From the NCBI GenBank assembly GCA_002506105.1, contig DAWU01000053.1, forward strand, positions 46,639-110,638: a stretch of DNA of 64,000 bases, read 5' to 3'. This DNA is from Methanolinea sp. UBA275. Its GTDB lineage: Archaea > Halobacteriota > Methanomicrobia > Methanomicrobiales > Methanospirillaceae. Positions within the stretch are counted from its first letter, which is position 1. The number at the start of each line of letters is the position of its first letter. The notes below the pieces were generated by a model. It saw only the letters and a program-made list of their open reading frames with translations, ran no database searches and was not told the DNA's origin. Positions 42,538 to 50,273 of the stretch are shown here, piece after piece. A program made the position numbers and the translations under genes.

Positions 42538-43101
42538 ATGGATCTCCCCCTCATCATCCTGATCGGCATCTCGCTATCCATGGACTGCTTCGCAGTGTCG
42601 CTGGCAGCAGCCACGTCTACTCCCTTACAGAGAGTGCGTCTTGCTATTATCCTGGGTGTCGCGTTCGGCTCATTCCAGGCCGGGATGATGCTGCTCGGGT
42701 GGGGAGCCGGAACCACGCTTCTTGGATTGATTTCTGGAATCGATCACTGGATCGCATTCATCATTCTCTCCCTTATTGGCGGAAAAATGATCTACGAGGG
42801 GATTAGGGGTGATTCCGGGAGAGAACACACGGATTTTCTCTCTTTGTCCAGCATCCTGATCCTTGCTGTCGCCACGAGTATCGATTCTCTCGGGGTGGGA
42901 TTATCGCTCGGACTGATTGCCGGAAATATCCTCCTGGTCGCTCTCGCGGCAGGGATTATATCCTTCCTCTTTGCATCCTCCGGGGCCATGCTCGGGGGAT
43001 TCATGAGTGAGAAGTTCGGTGAAAAGATCGAGATACTGGGAGGCGTAATCCTGATCGGGATCGGACTCCAAATCCTCCTCGAACATCTGTCGCCGATCTG
43101 A
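42538..43101 (+). CDS. mntP: Manganese efflux pump MntP
   Basis: The 187-residue membrane protein has six predicted helices in two repeats. Conserved aspartates occur in each half: SMDCFAVSLA (D16) and TSIDSLGVGLSLG (near 116). This is the DUF204/MntP pattern, with a GKMIYEG element between the halves. It exports Mn(II). The gene is monocistronic; I see no Mn riboswitch of the yybP-ykoY type in the 340 bases upstream. Confidence 0.88.
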   Translation: MDLPLIILIGISLSMDCFAVSLAAATSTPLQRVRLAIILGVAFGSFQAGMMLLGWGAGTTLLGLISGIDHWIAFIILSLIGGKMIYEGIRGDSGREHTDFLSLSSILILAVATSIDSLGVGLSLGLIAGNILLVALAAGIISFLFASSGAMLGGFMSEKFGEKIEILGGVILIGIGLQILLEHLSPI

Positions 43102-43202
43102 GCGTCCTGCCAGAAAGGATTGTCCCTCCTGAAAAGACAGGATCCTGGAGAATGTTTATCAACCCAATCCTCTCAACTATTGAAAGAGGGTACAGGAAGA
43201 CC

Positions 43203-43571
43203 ATGCAGGATGTATTCCAATCAATATACCAGAAAATGGCAAAAATCGGCGTCTTCGATGTCCGCCAGTATGCAGTGATTGAGAGTCCGCCCAATGTGCC
43301 GCTCTGTATTGACAAGCTCTCGGATGATGTCTATGCACTCTCCCAGAATCCCGAAGAGGAGGGCGTGATGTATGCGGATCCGGACATGGAGATACGGGTG
43401 GATCACCAGAAAAAGACCGCAGAACCACTCACCTTCCAGGTCCTTGAAGAGAAGAGGGTTGTCTATCCTGCACCGGGGAAAGTGGACCTGAAAGCAAGGA
43501 ACGAGCTTGCACACTTTCTGGACAACTGGCTGTCGGATCTTATCCAGAAAGGATTCATCAGAAACCAATAG
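43203..43571 (+). CDS. Conserved-looking hypothetical protein
   Basis: ATG 43203 follows an ACAGGAAGA ribosome-binding site and gives 122 residues starting MQDVFQSIYQKMAKIG. It has no cysteine pairs or membrane helices. An alternating polar pattern (DPDMEIRVDHQKKTAEPLTFQVLEEKRVVYP) suggests a beta-sheet domain, ending in a helix LAHFLDNWLSDLIQKGF. I do not recognise the family. The frame is open 17 codons further upstream. It sits 100 bases after mntP. Confidence 0.6.
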   Translation: MQDVFQSIYQKMAKIGVFDVRQYAVIESPPNVPLCIDKLSDDVYALSQNPEEEGVMYADPDMEIRVDHQKKTAEPLTFQVLEEKRVVYPAPGKVDLKARNELAHFLDNWLSDLIQKGFIRNQ

Positions 43572-43694
43572 CTGGAAAAAGAGACCTCTTCGGGATCCGA
43601 GAGTGTTGCCAGCCGGGCGAGAATATCCTGCCCGTTCAATCCCCAGCAAGGGTATGCTATGCTGCCTGATCCACACTTATCCTTTCCCACTGCC

Positions 43695-44321
43695 ATGACT
43701 ATGCCAGCAGCATCCCGGGGACAGGAACCAGATCCCGCTCTCTCCCTGACAGAGCCCCCGTTCTACCACCCGGTGTTTGAGGAAGCCTACCGGTTCATTA
43801 TCGATTCATACTCCATACCTTCACGGGACCTCGCAATCTTCATCCCGTGCGCACTCCGAAAACCCTACAGCAGTAGTCCCAGTCATCGGCTCTTCAGGAG
43901 GCTGATCGGCGATGTGTTCACTGATGGGGAATATCACCTGGTCATATTCGGGACATGTGGCACGGTCCCTGCAGAACTGGAGCTCATGTATCCCTTCGCT
44001 CATTACTACTACATGCTTGGAAAATGCACCGACCCTGTGGTCCTTGCTGACTTCCTGGAGATTGAAACCTACCGCCTGGAAGGGTATCTCCTGAAGACAA
44101 GGGACATATACAAAAAGAGAACCGCATACTGTATCGGCATATTCAGGGAGGCGATGATCCGGGCATGTGCGAGGAGCGGAATATCCCTTGACCTCCTGCT
44201 CCCCACGAATCCCACTATCGAACGGATGAGGGATCCCGACTGCCCGTTTCCTGAAGGGTCGCTCTCGATGCAAGAGTACATGGATGAATTCAGGGAAGGG
44301 CTCCGTTCCCTGAAGACCTGA
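43695..44321 (+). CDS. DUF5591 protein (archaeosine synthase-type C-terminal domain)
   Basis: From ATG 43695 there are 208 residues. The core has IPCALRKPYSSSPSHRLFRR, the cysteine-plus-KPYS motif seen in the DUF5591 part of archaeosine synthase ArcS, and IFGTCGTVPAELELMYPFAHYYYM. In ArcS this domain adds lysine to preQ0 in tRNA; here it stands alone without TGT or PUA domains. It may therefore be a split ArcS subunit or a relative acting on other substrates. No partner gene is near. Confidence 0.72.
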   Translation: MTMPAASRGQEPDPALSLTEPPFYHPVFEEAYRFIIDSYSIPSRDLAIFIPCALRKPYSSSPSHRLFRRLIGDVFTDGEYHLVIFGTCGTVPAELELMYPFAHYYYMLGKCTDPVVLADFLEIETYRLEGYLLKTRDIYKKRTAYCIGIFREAMIRACARSGISLDLLLPTNPTIERMRDPDCPFPEGSLSMQEYMDEFREGLRSLKT

Positions 44322-44694
44322 CTGACCCATGCAGTTTTTTTCGCCAGGGGAATGAGGGGTATATCGGAAAGACAGGGTGATGGCCGGTGCGGGAAGAAAC
44401 GCTCCACGAAAGACGAAAGGTGTATTGAGGATGAGTGACCACCAGGCACAGGGTCCTCACTCCCTTAAGTTTCTCATGAATATTGATCCCTGACAGAGCA
44501 TTGTACTATCCCATTTTTTTGTATGTATTCAGACTTGACCAGTACCACTGCCTTTAACTGAAAAATGCCCTCCTTTTTCATAAAAAACCATTTTGAAAGG
44601 CTCTGTTGATTCCAAAAGATTTAATTATGATTGCTTTCCATCTTATTGCAGGTGTATTAGTGTCCAACTAAATCACCGACTGAACGTTCCAATC

Positions 44695-44740
44695 CATGGT
44701 GGATACCCTGTCCCTCGGGGCAGGGTTGAAGCCTCCTGTT
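44695..44740 (+). mobile_element. Possible IS200/IS605-type right-end relic
   Basis: A GTGGATACCCTGTCCCTCGG stretch running into GGGCAGGGTTGAAGCCTCCTG forms a CCCTG-CAGGG hairpin followed by GAAGCCTCC. This is the kind of sequence I associate with the end of TnpB-encoding elements in archaea. No transposase or TnpB gene remains nearby. Confidence 0.3.
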
Positions 44741-44894
44741 GATGCCACACAACCCCCTTTTGTGAACCGTATTCTCAATCATGAACATCATGCATGTGGG
44801 TATGCACTCCCGTGTGGATGGCTTAATAAAAATAATCAGAAAAATAAGTACTTTTTACGATGTGCCCCGTGAGGAGTATAACGGACACACATGC

Positions 44895-45160
44895 TCGGCC
44901 CCAGGATACCACATCTTGTTCACATGCATCTCGTCCGCCGTTTTGAGATGCTTGTTCCTGGCACCCCGGCATCATGTTCCTTGAACATACCTCTTCGGCC
45001 CCATTGATGGGATGTCGTATTCACCCATGGCCAATTTTGCCGACCTTGGCCATCGGATCCACACCATCATGGCAGGATGTTTCCTGAACATTTGTTCGGC
45101 CCCCTGGCGATATGTCTCGACCGCCCGTGTATCTTCAGCCGTTTTGATACAGGGACTCAT
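44895..45160. repeat. Tandem array of three hairpin units, ~100-nt period
   Basis: Each unit starts with TCGGCCCC (44895, 44995 and 45096, so 100 and 101 bases apart). Each then has a hairpin whose loop carries GCCG: stems GCATCTC/GAGATGC at 44926-44951, ATGGCCAA/TTGGCCAT at 45027-45053, and TGTATC/GATACA at 45128-45151. Stems differ in sequence but pair perfectly, while the box, loop and spacing are kept. Units 1 and 2 also end in an ATGTTC...GAACAT-type hairpin just before the next box. This is not a CRISPR. Confidence 0.7.
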
Positions 45161-45212
45161 ATCACCCTGGCACGTATCCCCAGTCGGTTCCTCACTGAGG
45201 CATATCCCCTAT

Positions 45213-45240
45213 AGTTTCAATACTATAAATATATTTGCTT
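45213..45240 (+). promoter_or_regulatory. Candidate promoter of the bacterial-type V-ATPase operon
   Basis: An AT-rich ACTATAAATATATTTG element with a nearby ATAGTTTCAATACTAT inverted repeat lies about 240 bases before the first gene. It follows the hairpin array directly. A second possible TATA box (CAATATAAACCC) is at 45269-45280. Confidence 0.4.
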
Positions 45241-45471
45241 TTATAACCTGGCCGTCGCACTTATCGTGCAATATAAACCCATCGACGCGCATATTGTAAA
45301 GCAGTGGGAAAAGGGCGAAAAACCTGGCATTTTCCATACCAGTGTATAGGATACACCTATGACTACCCTGTCTCCATGAAACAATCCGGTTATCCTGATG
45401 GTTGCGTGAGCGGGTTGATATGAATGGAGGATCTTATGCTATTTAAGAGCGACAAGTGGTGGGGGCACCCT

Positions 45472-46083
45472 ATGGCAGAAGATATCAGGGACCTGATTGA
45501 CAAGATTCAGAGTGAAGGAATACAAGCCGCGGAAGAAAAAGCCCGGCAGATAGAGGATCTTGCCCGACAAAGGGCGGAGGAGATCATCTCATCCGCGAAA
45601 CTTCAGGCAGACAGGATGCTCTCTGATGCACACGAGAAGATTCGCCGCGAAGAGGAGAACAAGAGGGCACTGCTTGCCCAGGCAGGCAGGGACCTGCTCC
45701 TCTCTATCAGGAGTGAAATAAACAGCATGCTCCGGGCTCTCATCATCTCCGACACCCAAAAAGCCCTCACCCCCGAAGCATTATCCCGGCTCCTGTCAGA
45801 GATGATTCTCCGATCCGGAAGGAGTGAACCGGGAAGTATCGAGATAATGATGAGAAAAGAGGATCTCGAATCATTCGAAAACCATTATCTTCACACCCTG
45901 TCGGAGGTGACGAAGAAGGAGATCCGACTCAAGTCATCAGATGAAATTTCCGGCGGGTTCATCATCAGTTACGACAACGGCAGATCATGGTTCGATTTTT
46001 CAGATGAAAGCCTGGCGGACTTCATCGGAGAACACTTAAAACCAAAGTTAAAGAACATCCTCGAAGATTCGCGAAAAGGATGA
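45472..46083 (+). CDS. V-type ATPase subunit E
   Basis: ATG 45472 (MAEDIRDLIDKIQSEGI) gives 203 residues and has a GGGGGCACCCT element upstream; an ATG at 45424 would extend it by 16 residues. A long charged helix (EKARQIEDLARQRAEEIISSAKLQADRMLSDA) forms the peripheral stalk, and a globular C-terminus with ISGGFIISYDNGRSWFDFS matches subunit E. It links the stator to the A3B3 head. It is the first gene of the operon E-DUF2764-A-B-D-I-K. Confidence 0.85.
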   Translation: MAEDIRDLIDKIQSEGIQAAEEKARQIEDLARQRAEEIISSAKLQADRMLSDAHEKIRREEENKRALLAQAGRDLLLSIRSEINSMLRALIISDTQKALTPEALSRLLSEMILRSGRSEPGSIEIMMRKEDLESFENHYLHTLSEVTKKEIRLKSSDEISGGFIISYDNGRSWFDFSDESLADFIGEHLKPKLKNILEDSRKG

Positions 46084-46089
46084 GAGAAG

Positions 46090-46626
46090 ATGGCAGATTT
46101 TTATCCCTATCTTATCCCGAGTCTCCCGGTCCTCCAGTTCGGGACAAAACCCCCGTTCTCCTACGAGCAGTTTCTCGACATGTGCCACCGCCGGATACCG
46201 GAGCCAGACTATGCCCTGCTTTCATCTCTGCCGCAGGCACCAGAATATCCGGCATACGAAAAAGGACAGGAGACAATCAGGAAATGGATAGATTTTGACA
46301 CTGCACTGAGGAATGAACTTGTGAAGATACGTGCCCAGAAGATACACAGAGATCCGGCCACCTCCCTCCGTGGTAGCGTCTTTGGAGATCCCTTTCTTGC
46401 AACTTCGACCGCGGCTGCCATGGGAAATCCTTCTCTCCTTGAGGCAGAACTCGCACTTGACGAGGAACGCTGGAACGCACTTGAGCGTCTTGCAACAGGG
46501 CATTATTTTGATGTTGACCTGCTGATAACCTATGCATATAAGCTACTGATACTCATCCGGTGGGAGAATGTCCTGAATGCAGATGCCGCCCGTATGCTTC
46601 ATTGCGTCCTCGAAACTCCCGGGTGA
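46090..46626 (+). CDS. DUF2764 protein of bacterial-type V-ATPase operons
   Basis: The 178-residue protein sits between subunits E and A. The N-terminal ADFYPYLIPSLPVLQFGTKPP is the DUF2764 signature; the rest is helical, with an FDVDLLITYAYKLLILIRWE helix. DUF2764 proteins occur at this exact operon position in Chlamydia, Bacteroidetes and spirochaete V-ATPases. They probably fill the role of the missing C subunit (central stalk-to-rotor link). That role is inference. Seven bases separate it from subunit E. Confidence 0.8.
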   Translation: MADFYPYLIPSLPVLQFGTKPPFSYEQFLDMCHRRIPEPDYALLSSLPQAPEYPAYEKGQETIRKWIDFDTALRNELVKIRAQKIHRDPATSLRGSVFGDPFLATSTAAAMGNPSLLEAELALDEERWNALERLATGHYFDVDLLITYAYKLLILIRWENVLNADAARMLHCVLETPG

Positions 46627-46629
46627 TCC

Positions 46630-48375
46630 ATGACTGCACAACGGACCGGCCTGATAACAAAGATCAGCGGAAACATGGTGACTGCACAGTTCGACTCCCC
46701 GGTCATGCAGAACGAGGTTGCATATATCCTGCACGGGAAAGAACGCCTGAAATCAGAGATCATCCGTGTCCGTGGCAATCTCGCCGAGATGCAGGTGTAC
46801 GAGGATACGGGGAGCCTGAAAGTAGGAGAGGAGGTCGAATTCACCGGTGAACTCCTTTCTGTCGAACTTGGGCCCGGGATGCTCGGCCAGATTTTCGACG
46901 GGCTCCAGAATCCATTGCCAGAGCTGGCCTCCCGGTGCGGCTTTTTCTTAAAACGAGGCATCTATATCGACCCGCTGCCTGAATCAAAGGAGTGGAACTT
47001 TTCGCCACTCGTCAGACCTGGAGACATGGTCCGTGCCGGTGATGCAGTCGGTTTCGTGGAGGAGAAACTCTTCCGGCACTCCTGCATGGTTCCCTTCTCA
47101 TGGGAGGGAATATTCAGGGTCGAATCGGTGGCAGAACCCGGCGGATACACCAAGCGTCAGCCGGTGGCCCGGCTCGTGGATGAAAAGGGATCCACCCATC
47201 CGGTCTTTCTCAGCCAGATCTGGCCCGTGAAGATCCCGATTAAGGCGTATCGAGAGAAACTCAAACCCACCGAACCCCTTGTCACCAAGATGCGGCTGAT
47301 CGACTCCCTCTTTCCCGTCGCCCGGGGAGGCACATACTGTATTCCCGGTCCCTTTGGGGCGGGAAAAACGGTGCTGCAACAGCTGATCAGCAGGCATGCG
47401 GATGCGGACGTCGTCGTGATCGCAGCCTGCGGCGAGCGTGCAGGAGAAGTTGTCGAGACGATCAAGACATTCCCGACCCTGATCGATCCCCGGACAGACC
47501 GGCCGTTAAGCGACCGGACCGTGATCATCTGTAACACGAGTTCCATGCCTGTCGCCGCGAGGGAATCGAGTGTCTATACCGCAGTCACGATCGCCGAATA
47601 TTTCCGGCAGATGGGGCTTAATGTGCTCCTCCTTGCCGATTCAACATCCCGCTGGGCACAGGCTATGAGGGAGATGTCGGGAAGGCTCGAGGAGATCCCC
47701 GGTGAGGAGGCATTTCCCGCATACCTCGAGTCGCATATCGCCTCGTTCTATGAGAGGGCAGGTGTCGTCCGGCTCAACAACGGCACGACCGGTTCGGTCA
47801 CCATCGGTGGTGCGGTCAGCCCTGCCGGAGGAAACTTTGAGGAACCGGTGACCCAGGCGACCTTGAAAGTTGTGGGCGCATTCCACGGCCTTTCACGGAG
47901 CCGTTCCGATGCACGACGATATCCTGCAATCGACCCACTCATCAGCTGGAGCAAATACAGGAGTATTATCGATGAGACCCAGAGGATGAGGGGCAGGGAG
48001 ATCCTCCGCAAGGGAAACGATGTGTCCCAGATGATGAAAGTGGTCGGGGAAGAGGGGACCTCGCTCTCCGATTATATCGAGTACTTAAAGGCCGAATTCT
48101 TTGACTCCGTCTACCTCCAGCAGAACGCGTTCGATCCCGTGGATGAAGCGACACCGCAGGAACGGCAGATCTACGTGTTCGATTTCATTTACTATATCCT
48201 GGATTCGGAGTTTTCATTCAGCACCAAGGATGAGGCGCTTCACTTCTTCCAGCAGCTGCGGCAGATATTCCGGGGATGGAATTCTGCTGCCTGGAAGAGT
48301 GACGAGTTCGTGAGGACAGAACAGGAGATCAGGGGTCTTTTACAGGAGAGGATGGTGAAAGGGACCCATGCATAA
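46630..48375 (+). CDS. atpA: V-type ATPase catalytic subunit A (bacterial type)
   Basis: The 581-residue protein is the nucleotide-hydrolysing subunit. It has the N-terminal beta barrel, the non-homologous A-insert (PGDMVRAGDAVGFV), the P-loop GPFGAGKT near 240, and the catalytic glutamate region CGERAGEVVETIKTFP. ADSTSRWAQAMREMSGRLEEIPGEEAFPAYL follows. Compared with the archaeal copy at 59663 the A-insert and the C-terminal helical part differ strongly, so it is not a recent duplicate. It overlaps subunit B by eight bases. Confidence 0.95.
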   Translation: MTAQRTGLITKISGNMVTAQFDSPVMQNEVAYILHGKERLKSEIIRVRGNLAEMQVYEDTGSLKVGEEVEFTGELLSVELGPGMLGQIFDGLQNPLPELASRCGFFLKRGIYIDPLPESKEWNFSPLVRPGDMVRAGDAVGFVEEKLFRHSCMVPFSWEGIFRVESVAEPGGYTKRQPVARLVDEKGSTHPVFLSQIWPVKIPIKAYREKLKPTEPLVTKMRLIDSLFPVARGGTYCIPGPFGAGKTVLQQLISRHADADVVVIAACGERAGEVVETIKTFPTLIDPRTDRPLSDRTVIICNTSSMPVAARESSVYTAVTIAEYFRQMGLNVLLLADSTSRWAQAMREMSGRLEEIPGEEAFPAYLESHIASFYERAGVVRLNNGTTGSVTIGGAVSPAGGNFEEPVTQATLKVVGAFHGLSRSRSDARRYPAIDPLISWSKYRSIIDETQRMRGREILRKGNDVSQMMKVVGEEGTSLSDYIEYLKAEFFDSVYLQQNAFDPVDEATPQERQIYVFDFIYYILDSEFSFSTKDEALHFFQQLRQIFRGWNSAAWKSDEFVRTEQEIRGLLQERMVKGTHA

Positions 48376-49687
48376 GTATTACTCGAAGATCACGCAGATT
48401 GCCGGCGATGTCATCACCGTCGAGGCAGAGGACGTGGGAAACATGGAACTCGCACAGGTGATAACCGGGCGCGGGACTTCGCTTGCGCAGGTGATCCGGC
48501 TTGACGGAAAGAAGGTGTTCCTCCAGGTCTTTGCCGGGAGCCGTGGCATTTCCACTGGGGACCGAGTCAGATTCCTCGGACACCCGATGCGGGTCTCCAC
48601 CGGAGATTCACTCCTTGGCCGCATCTTCAACGGGAGCGGGATGCCCCTTGACCGGGGCCCTGAACTTACCGATGACCTTGTTGATATCGGGGGGCCCCCT
48701 GTCAATCCGGTGAAGAGAATCATCCCCGATAAGATGATCCGTACAGGTATCCCCATGATCGATGTCTTTAACTCCCTCGTAGAATCCCAGAAACTCCCCG
48801 TATTTTCTATTGCAGGGGAGCCCTACAACGAACTTCTCGCGAGGATCGCGATCCAGGCTGAGGTCGATATCATCATTCTCGGAGGAATGGGGCTGAAGTA
48901 TGATGATTACCTTTTTTTCAGGGACACCCTCGAGGAGCACGGGGCGCTCTCCCGGTCAATCGTGTTCATGCATACCGCAGCAGATCCGATCGTCGAATGC
49001 CTCCTTGTTCCTGACATCAGCCTTGCAGTGGCCGAACATTTTGCGCTTTCCGGAAGGCGTGTGCTCGTGCTGCTGACAGACATGAGCAATTTCTGCGATG
49101 CACTCAAGGTTATATCGATCACCATGGAACAGATCCCGTCGAACCGGGGATACCCGGGTGATCTCTACAGCCAGCTTGCATCGAGATACGAGAAGGCGGT
49201 CGACTTTGACACCGCAGGTTCGATCACCATCCTTGCTGCAACCACCATGCCTGGCGACGACGTGACACACCCCATTCCTGACAACACCGGCTACATAACA
49301 GAAGGGCAGTTTTACCTGAAAAACGGCGTGATTGAACCGTTTGGATCCCTGAGCAGGCTGAAGCAGCAGGTGAACGGGAAGACCCGCGATGACCACCGGA
49401 CAATCATGGACACCATGATCCAGCTCTTTGCCGAGTATCGTGAGACCCTTGAGAAGCAAGCTATGGGCTTTCAGATGAGTCCATGGGATCAGAAACTCCT
49501 GAAATACGGGAAGATTTTCGAGGAGAAGATGATGTCCCTTGGCGTCAATATTCCCCTTGAAAGGGCACTTGACCTGGGCTGGGAAATTTTGAGTGACTGC
49601 TTTTCTCCTGAAGAGACCGGGATCAAAAGATCAATGATCGACACACACTGGCCGAAGACGCATGAAAGTGAAATTATCCCAGGGTGA
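48368..49687 (+). CDS. atpB: V-type ATPase regulatory subunit B (bacterial type)
   Basis: The 439-residue non-catalytic subunit has GDRVRFLGHPMRVSTGDSLLGRIFNGSG, PVNPVKRIIPDKMIRTGIPMIDVFNSLVESQKLPVFS and DMSNFCDALKVIS. The catalytic P-loop is absent, as expected. It is slightly shorter than the archaeal copy (465). The 3' end overlaps subunit D by 26 bases. Confidence 0.95.
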   Translation: MHKYYSKITQIAGDVITVEAEDVGNMELAQVITGRGTSLAQVIRLDGKKVFLQVFAGSRGISTGDRVRFLGHPMRVSTGDSLLGRIFNGSGMPLDRGPELTDDLVDIGGPPVNPVKRIIPDKMIRTGIPMIDVFNSLVESQKLPVFSIAGEPYNELLARIAIQAEVDIIILGGMGLKYDDYLFFRDTLEEHGALSRSIVFMHTAADPIVECLLVPDISLAVAEHFALSGRRVLVLLTDMSNFCDALKVISITMEQIPSNRGYPGDLYSQLASRYEKAVDFDTAGSITILAATTMPGDDVTHPIPDNTGYITEGQFYLKNGVIEPFGSLSRLKQQVNGKTRDDHRTIMDTMIQLFAEYRETLEKQAMGFQMSPWDQKLLKYGKIFEEKMMSLGVNIPLERALDLGWEILSDCFSPEETGIKRSMIDTHWPKTHESEIIPG

Positions 49688-50273
49688 ACTGAAGAGGATA
49701 CGGGATGCCCTGCGGCAGTACGAGCGGTATCTTCCCACGCTGCAGCTGAAGAAGCAGCAGCTGCAGCTCGAGATCGTCCACCTGCAGAATGCAATGAAGG
49801 ATGTCACGAAGGCACTCTCAGAAAAAAAAGGATCTGCAAGGGAATGGGCCGGGCTCCTGAACGAATATCCGACAATCGTGGAATGGCTCACGCCTGTCCG
49901 GGTTGTCACATCGAGGAAAAATGTTGCGGGGGTTGATCTCCCGTTGTTCGAGCGTACCGAGTTCGGATTGGCAGAATATGACCTATTCCTCACCCCGCCA
50001 TGGGTTGACAGGGCTCTTGTGGAATTGAGAGAGATTGTCTCCCTTCTGCAGGAAGAGCGTGTGGTCGGTGAGGGAATCGCGATCCTCAGCCAGGAATTGC
50101 GCATCACCACGCAGCGGGTGAACCTGTTCGAAAAGGTGAAGATCCCTGAAGCAAAAGAGGCCATCCGCCTCATCAAGATTCATCTCGGCGACCAGATGAC
50201 AAACGCGGTGGGCAGAAGCAAGATTGCGAAGAAAAAGATCGAGGAGTCCAACGCACAGGCGGCGGCTGAATGA
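49662..50273 (+). CDS. atpD: V-type ATPase subunit D (bacterial type)
   Basis: Central rotor shaft subunit of 203 residues with long N- and C-terminal helices (ELKRIRDALRQYERYLPTLQLKKQQLQLEI, and RITTQRVNLFEKVKIPEAKEAIRLIKIHLGDQ). The helical pattern around RVNLFEKVKIPE is the D-subunit signature. It overlaps the next gene (subunit I) as ATGA. Confidence 0.92.
   Translation: MKVKLSQGELKRIRDALRQYERYLPTLQLKKQQLQLEIVHLQNAMKDVTKALSEKKGSAREWAGLLNEYPTIVEWLTPVRVVTSRKNVAGVDLPLFERTEFGLAEYDLFLTPPWVDRALVELREIVSLLQEERVVGEGIAILSQELRITTQRVNLFEKVKIPEAKEAIRLIKIHLGDQMTNAVGRSKIAKKKIEESNAQAAAE

Larger units (their letters stand above)
44322..45471. other. 1.15-kb gene-free region with relic and hairpin array
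   Basis: No coding frame with a plausible product is seen; the few open frames are 60-95 residues, low quality and antiparallel. Contents: a T-run near 44334, a possible transposon end at 44695-44740, a tandem array of three hairpins at 44895-45151, and AT-rich promoter-like elements at 45213-45240 before the V-ATPase operon. Confidence 0.6.

Noticed and set aside
44895..45160. CRISPR array
   Set aside because: Only three units, period of about 100 bases, conserved part just eight bases plus loop, and the paired arms differ between units; no cas genes nearby.
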